The position numbers and the translations under genes are program-made. Below are positions 62,358 through 64,000 of a stretch of 64,000 nucleotides of DNA, piece by piece. The notes under the pieces were generated by a model. The model ran no database searches. It saw only the letters and a program-made list of their open reading frames with translations, and was not told the DNA's origin. Numbering within the stretch: the stretch's first letter is position 1; each line of letters begins with the position of its first letter. The DNA comes from Microvirga mediterraneensis (GTDB taxonomy: Bacteria > Pseudomonadota > Alphaproteobacteria > Rhizobiales > Beijerinckiaceae). The DNA is taken from contig NZ_JACDXJ010000003.1 in the NCBI RefSeq assembly GCF_013520865.1, positions 192,002-256,001 of the forward strand, read 5' to 3'.

Positions 62358-63803
62358 CTAGACGTCACGAACGCGCCGACGGGAGCTCGCTGCGTCTGGC
62401 TCAGGGGACGGGCCTGACAATAGCGGGGCCTCGACCCAGACATGCACGCCTTCCGGAGCGTAGTCTATCTTAACGTGACCATTGAGCTGACGTCCAAGCA
62501 CCCGCTCCAGTAGCAAGGTCCCAAAGCCTTTGCGCGCGGGCTCGTGCACGGGAGGTCCGCCGCTTTCAATCCACTCCAGGACCAAGCAATGATCGTGCCC
62601 CTCCTTAAGGGACCATCTGACCTTCACCCTGCCGTAGGGCGTTGACAACGCACCGTACTTCACCGCATTGGTCGTCAGCTCGTGGGCCGCCATACCCAGA
62701 GCAAGCGCAACTTCTGCGGACAGCTTGACCCGCGGCCCCTCCAGCTGGACCCTCCCTTTGGGAGCCTCATCGTAGGCCGCCAGCTCCGCGCGGAACAGGT
62801 CTTCGACTGTCGCTCCACCCCACTCGTTGTTCACGAGCATGGTATGCGTTCGGGCCAAGGAAACGATACGGTCGGTCACGCGGTGGTAGAACTCCTCAAT
62901 GCTGGTCGCCTGCCTGGCGGTCGAGCCAATGATGGCCTGCACCGTGGCGAGGGTGTTCTTCACCCGATGGTGAAGCTCCCGCGTCATCAGATGTTGACGT
63001 TCTTCTGCGGCTTTCAGGTCTGAGATGTTGGTACTTGTCCCAAAGATGCGGACAATCTCGCCCTCTTCGTTCCGTTGGGCCGACGCACGCGCCTGGAACC
63101 ACTGGTAATCACCATCTTTGCTCCGAAGCCGGTACTCGATGTCATAGGGCGCAGACCCTTGGACGAACAAAGCCCAGGCTTTAGACGTCGGATCCCGGTC
63201 AGCAGGGTGGACCACGTCGAGCCATCCTGTCCCATAATGACGCTCTACGGGCACTCCGGTGTATTCAGCCCATTTGGCGTTGAGGTAATCGCAATAACCA
63301 TCGGGTCGCGTGGACCAGACCAACTGCGGGATCACCTCAGCCAAAGCACGAAAGCGAGCTTCGGATTCAGCGAGAGCTTCCTCGGCCGCTTTCCGCGCGG
63401 AGATATCCTGGATCGTCAGAACGCTTCCGGTAACGACTCCATTCCGCACGATAGGTGCGTTGGAGCAGGAGACATCGATCGGGGAGCCATCCTTGCGGAA
63501 GAACACGTCTTCATGCCCTGTGAGGGGTTCCCCGGCTCTATAGCTTTGGGCTACCGGGCACTCTTCCTTGGGGTAAGGCCGTCCGTCAGGGTAGTGATGG
63601 TGAAGTGCATCATGAAGATTTCGCTCAAGGAGCTCGCTTTGCGTCCAGCCAAACATCCGTTCGGCAGCGGGGTTCGCGAACGTGATCCTTCCGGCGGCAT
63701 CCATGAGGAAGATAGCATCTGCCGCATGTTTGGCCACTACGGCAGCGATTTCTGCGGATTGATCCCGTTCAGTCGCTGCCGAGAGCAAGCTTTCATCATT
63801 CAC
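62358..63803 (-). CDS. PAS-domain HWE-family sensor histidine kinase
   Basis: A 481-residue kinase with two PAS domains (about residues 18-135, AADAIFLMDAAGRITFANPAAERMF; and about 148-265, VIPQLVWSTRPDGYCDYLNA), each followed by a PAC-like segment. The HWE kinase core starts with the phospho-acceptor helix MTRELHHRVKNTLATVQAII (about 280-299) and ends with the ATPase domain (MAAHELTTNAVKYGALS; FGTLLLERVLG). No membrane helix, so a cytoplasmic sensor. HWE kinases of Hyphomicrobiales often signal to single-domain regulators such as the one at 42093 and to general stress control. Confidence 0.92.
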   Translation of the reverse strand: MNDESLLSAATERDQSAEIAAVVAKHAADAIFLMDAAGRITFANPAAERMFGWTQSELLERNLHDALHHHYPDGRPYPKEECPVAQSYRAGEPLTGHEDVFFRKDGSPIDVSCSNAPIVRNGVVTGSVLTIQDISARKAAEEALAESEARFRALAEVIPQLVWSTRPDGYCDYLNAKWAEYTGVPVERHYGTGWLDVVHPADRDPTSKAWALFVQGSAPYDIEYRLRSKDGDYQWFQARASAQRNEEGEIVRIFGTSTNISDLKAAEERQHLMTRELHHRVKNTLATVQAIIGSTARQATSIEEFYHRVTDRIVSLARTHTMLVNNEWGGATVEDLFRAELAAYDEAPKGRVQLEGPRVKLSAEVALALGMAAHELTTNAVKYGALSTPYGRVKVRWSLKEGHDHCLVLEWIESGGPPVHEPARKGFGTLLLERVLGRQLNGHVKIDYAPEGVHVWVEAPLLSGPSPEPDAASSRRRVRDV

Positions 63804-63887
63804 GAAATGAACCTTGGACTATCGTTAAGCTTTTTCAACTCTTCAAATAACATCGTGTTCCGGCTTGGAAAGGTGATCTTCCCGCGA

Positions 63888-64000
63888 TTGAGTGGACACC
63901 GGGTTAGCTCGCTTTTCTCTCAGCTTCTTCGGGTGTGAGATACCCGAGGGCCGAGTGAATGCGCTGCCGATTGTAGTAGCCCTCAATGTAGCCGAAAAGA
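63888..64000. mobile_element. Left end of an IS3-family element
   Basis: Runs from the putative terminal repeat around 63888-63900 (ATTGAGTGGACACC) through the transposase end to the window edge. It lies just upstream of the sensor kinase start (63803) and marks the right side of the stress region seen here. Confidence 0.7.
63904..64000 (-). CDS. IS3-family transposase, C-terminal end (5' part outside window)
   Basis: The last 32 codons before a TAA at 63906-63904 read FGYIEGYYNRQRIHSALGYL followed by TPEEAERKAS. This is the C-terminus of the IS3-family DDE transposase (OrfB), with the YYNxxRxHSALGYxTP signature. The 5' part lies beyond the right edge. The probable element end, with a GAGTGGACACC-like terminal sequence, is near 63890. 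Confidence 0.9.
   Translation of the reverse strand, partial: LFGYIEGYYNRQRIHSALGYLTPEEAERKAS

Overview
The window looks like accessory DNA, probably a plasmid or genomic island, from a high-GC alphaproteobacterium of the Hyphomicrobiales. The gene families (RHE_PE00001/DUF1612, DUF1127, HWE kinase, pRiA4b ORF-3 passenger, NDUFS4-like protein, many Crp/Fnr copies) fit Microvirga, Methylobacterium or Rhizobium relatives. The genus is inferred, not proven. I saw no rRNA, tRNA, CRISPR array or replication origin.

Layout. Positions 1-2.7 kb carry a polyamine/iron-type ABC uptake operon on the minus strand, cut by the left edge. Positions 3.2-8.0 kb are an insertion-sequence patch: a DUF1612 gene, an IS66 transposase missing its 3' end, and an ISKra4-type transposase with its passenger gene. 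Positions 8.0-12.6 kb hold a Crp/Fnr regulator, an inositol-monophosphatase-like enzyme, a metallophosphoesterase and a response-regulator remnant. From 12.7 to about 57 kb almost every gene concerns protein quality control or stress: FtsH, a KefB-type antiporter, two universal stress proteins, a Bax-inhibitor-1 protein, a rhomboid protease paired with a membrane Clp-fold protease, Lon, three Hsp20 proteins, a ClpK/ClpG-type disaggregase, GroES-GroEL, a DsbA-like protein, a DegP protease, PsiE, DedA, TerC, ZIP and CorA transporters, an ECF-like sigma factor and hemerythrin-domain proteins. Positions 57-64 kb hold hypothetical genes, an aldehyde dehydrogenase, an MltR-like protein, another hemerythrin protein and a PAS/HWE sensor kinase. 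An IS3-family transposase end runs off the right edge.

How the genes work together. FtsH, ClpK, several Hsp20, a thioredoxin-fold protein, KefB, DegP and PsiE together are most of the gene set known in Gamma- and Betaproteobacteria as the transmissible locus of stress tolerance (locus of heat resistance). Here the set is spread over about 42 kb, is interleaved with Lon, GroESL, membrane proteases, universal stress proteins and metal transporters, and has IS elements on both sides. I read it as an alphaproteobacterial, expanded relative of that locus. In this reading Hsp20 proteins hold unfolded proteins, ClpK and GroESL rescue them, Lon, FtsH, DegP and the membrane proteases remove damaged ones, and KefB, PsiE and the metal transporters protect ion balance.

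Signs of decay and recent rearrangement are common: a broken marC, two Crp/Fnr fragments, a hemerythrin fragment, a response-regulator fragment, a 500-bp almost perfect duplication of an hsp20 gene 16 kb apart, and a perfect 18-bp tandem duplication in a 5' leader.
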